Below are positions 63,086 to 64,000 of a DNA stretch of 64,000 bases, piece after piece. The DNA comes from Sitta carolinensis. Its lineage: Eukaryota > Chordata > Aves > Passeriformes > Sittidae. Made by a program: the position numbers and the translations under genes. Position 1 is the first letter of the stretch; every line of letters starts with the position of its first letter. The stretch spans positions 930,001-994,000 of the forward strand of contig CM063295.1 of assembly GCA_032173965.1 (NCBI GenBank), read 5' to 3'. The notes beneath the pieces are model-generated. The model saw only the letters and a list, made by a program, of their open reading frames with translations. It ran no database searches and was not told the DNA's origin.

Positions 63086-64000
63086 CTGTGGAGGGAGGGA
63101 AGCAAGGGGGGATGAGGGCACAGGCAGCTCTGCCCACTGAACTGGGGTGGTCCAGGTGTGCTCCACAGTGCACACACTCACTCACAGCTGCAGTCACCCA
63201 GCCCTGTCCTCAAGGACTGGGATGGAAAGGGACCCAGTCCCCAGGGTCAGGCGATTCTGACACAGGAGGAGTGCAAGCAGAGCTCCTTGGGGAAAAGCAC
63301 CAGCTGCCCATCTGCCATCAAAATTGCAGGAATATCAGGAAATGGAAGTGAAATCCATTCAGGTACAGGACAGGGGATGTGCCATCCTCTGCAGATCAAG
63401 CGCCCAGGATCACTGGAACAGCTCTGGCCCCAGCACATCCCCAAGGTGCCCCAGGACTGGGATGTAACACTCCGTGAAGAGGGAGCAGGTCAGGCTTCCT
63501 CAGAGCTGGAATCCCCTCTGGTGAAGGGCACTTCAACCATCCCCTGCCAGGATGCAGCAACATCCACCAGAGATATAGGAAAAACTTGGGATGAGACCTG
63601 GCAGCATCTCCAGTGCAAAACTTCAGTATTTTAGATTTCCACCCCAGCTCTAGGGCAGGACATGTTTGCAACAGCCACATTCCTCATGGGACAAAGTCTA
63701 AGGGGCCCTAGGGTTTGGAGGGCAGGAGAGACTGTGAGCAGGCAGCTCCTGCAGATCTGCAGGCAGGGGAGGACAGCGACCCTCAAGCTCCCACAGCCAG
63801 GGGCACTGGGCAGGCAGGAGAAAGGCAAGTGTGGCAGAAGCCACTCCAGCCAATTCCAGGGATCCTGGGAAGAAGAGGAATTTGGGGGGGGGGGGTTGGG
63901 GCAGGGGCGCTCACCCATTTCTTGGAGCTGGAGAGGGCGTGCAGAACTAGCAGGGTCCCACTGCCCTGTCTGGGTGTGCTCTGCCTCCAGCCGGGAAAGG
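63086..64000 (-). other. MCRIP2 upstream intron/edge, no exon supported
   Basis: A donor-like AATGG|GTGAGC on the minus strand near 63914 could end an upstream exon, but none of the three frames upstream of it gives a recognisable MCRIP2 N-terminus with the required phase. A G-run lies at about 63883-63892. Confidence 0.35.

Noticed and set aside
63914..64000. Possible N-terminal exon of MCRIP2 before the donor near 63914
   Set aside because: None of the frames gives the known MCRIP2 start and the frame with the needed phase contains a stop; left unannotated.

Overview
The window is nuclear DNA of a bird. Introns carry at least 21 fragments of the CR1 retroposon, several of them ending in the family's ATTCTATGAT-like 3' tail. 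The encoded proteins are vertebrate, genes are short and intron-rich, and promoters sit in CpG islands flanked by GC-rich minisatellites. I cannot name the species. All gene assignments rest on translated exons compared with family sequences I know; no search was run.

Layout. (1) About 1-11156, plus strand: CCNF (cyclin F), with 16 coding exons visible and the first coding exon missing. (2) 13027-21188, minus strand: VRK3, a vaccinia-related-kinase pseudokinase in ten recognised exons with its promoter CpG island near 20.6-21.3 kb. It converges tail-to-tail on CCNF, and candidate 3' ends overlap at 12.17-12.49 kb. (3) 21.3-29.6 kb: a 36-bp minisatellite, then about 7 kb with no gene I can support, then CA-repeat DNA and a 46-bp minisatellite. 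(4) 29.65-60.7 kb, plus strand: ABCA3, the lamellar-body lipid transporter, with a probable CpG-island non-coding first exon and 30 coding exons from 33947 to 58274. (5) 61.35-63.09 kb, minus strand: the 3' coding exons of MCRIP2, convergent with ABCA3.

The genes are not functionally linked: CCNF is an SCF ubiquitin-ligase subunit and cell-cycle regulator, VRK3 a nuclear scaffold pseudokinase, ABCA3 a surfactant-lipid pump, and MCRIP2 a small corepressor/stress-granule protein.

Every exon boundary I placed in ABCA3, VRK3 and MCRIP2 is phase-consistent except ABCA3 coding exon 10 (net -1 nt). CCNF is consistent except one exon (net +1 nt). These indels in otherwise intact, conserved genes look more like assembly errors than gene decay, but that cannot be settled here. 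The most interesting biology is the less degraded VRK3 active site and its position between CCNF and ABCA3. I found no undescribed defence, mobile or biosynthetic system.
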